Positions 8,763-8,903 of a DNA stretch of 8,903 bases are shown piece by piece. Location of the stretch: NCBI GenBank assembly GCA_026645635.1, contig JAPKMV010000100.1, positions 1-8,903 of the forward strand, given 5' to 3'. The notes under the pieces were generated by a model that ran no database searches, had not been told where the DNA came from, and saw only the letters and a list, made by a program, of their open reading frames with translations. Numbering within the stretch: the first letter of the stretch is position 1; each line of letters starts with the position of its first letter. This DNA comes from Caldilineaceae bacterium (GTDB taxonomy: Bacteria > Chloroflexota > Anaerolineae > Caldilineales > Caldilineaceae). The translations under genes and the position numbers were made by a program.

Positions 8763-8903
8763 CCTCCCCCTCATCACCCCCATCGCCCACTCGAACAGCC
8801 CCGGCGCGGCGGTGGCCGCAAGGACGAAGAGCCGGTCTTTCAGTGTGATATAGACTTCCCGTTCACGGCGTTCGATGGCGCGCACGATGCGCGCGGCGAC
8901 GCG
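8748..8903 (-). CDS. Short-chain dehydrogenase/reductase, C-terminal fragment
   Basis: The minus-strand frame entering from the right edge is open for 51 codons and ends with TGA at 8748-8750. The peptide contains VAARIVRAIERREREVYITLKDRL, then a hydrophobic stretch (FVLAATAAPGLFEWAMGVM) and a basic end. This matches the C-terminus of membrane-associated short-chain dehydrogenases, in which a VA..I..AI.RR..EVY segment follows the Rossmann fold. The catalytic Tyr-x3-Lys and the NAD(P)-binding Gly-rich loop would lie outside the window and cannot be checked. The final residues (about RRLGD) are encoded by the repeat array, so the natural C-terminus has probably been altered by repeat insertion. 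The gene converges on the SWIM-type gene with about 140 bp between the stops. Confidence 0.68.
   Translation of the reverse strand, partial: RVAARIVRAIERREREVYITLKDRLFVLAATAAPGLFEWAMGVMRGRRLGD

Overview
The window looks like chromosomal DNA of a GC-rich bacterium, most likely a Chloroflexota member of the Anaerolineae/Caldilineae type. This is inferred from the gene content (a WS/DGAT-type acyltransferase and a SNF2 helicase paired with a SWIM-type partner), the GC-rich codon use, apparent leaderless starts, and short tandem-repeat hairpins at gene ends. No marker gene allows a firmer placement.

Layout. Positions 1-345 hold no credible protein gene. The minus strand there carries a promoter-RNA-terminator unit whose RNA folds with a long closing stem and a 3'-side hairpin, as in 6S RNA. 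A second promoter at 24-53 fires leftward out of the window. At 366-446 a G-rich 8-bp tandem array faces its own reverse complement and overlaps the stop codon of aspS (444-2249, minus). aspS encodes a full-length bacterial aspartyl-tRNA synthetase with His31 and Gly83, residues I associate with non-discriminating enzymes. Its leader contains a possible 39-codon Cys-rich ORF that overlaps the aspS start. A compact divergent promoter region at 2371-2437 serves aspS to the left and a WS/DGAT acyltransferase gene (2475-3962, plus) to the right. A small exported, C-terminally anchored protein gene (3970-4290) follows the latter and is probably co-transcribed.

The right half is a two-gene unit. 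It comprises a 1118-aa SNF2-family ATPase with a bacterial SNF2-associated N-terminal region (4369-7725) and a 291-aa SWIM-type zinc-finger partner (7733-8608) whose metal-binding motif is altered. The helicase ATG sits 8 bp after a TACAAT box with no Shine-Dalgarno sequence, so it is probably leaderless. A second inverted array of 7-8-bp repeats (8609-8762) separates this unit from the 3' end of a convergent short-chain dehydrogenase gene (8748-8903, minus). Both stop codons lie at or in that array.

The genes fall into separate functional groups: translation (aspS), global transcription control (6S-like RNA), neutral lipid or wax ester synthesis (WS/DGAT), and DNA-associated ATPase (SNF2/SWIM). 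I see no mobile element, CRISPR array, tRNA or rRNA. I do not see a convincing new multi-gene system. The best leads are the small RNA, the aspS leader ORF, the leaderless promoter pattern, the repeat hairpins at gene ends and the degenerate SWIM motif.
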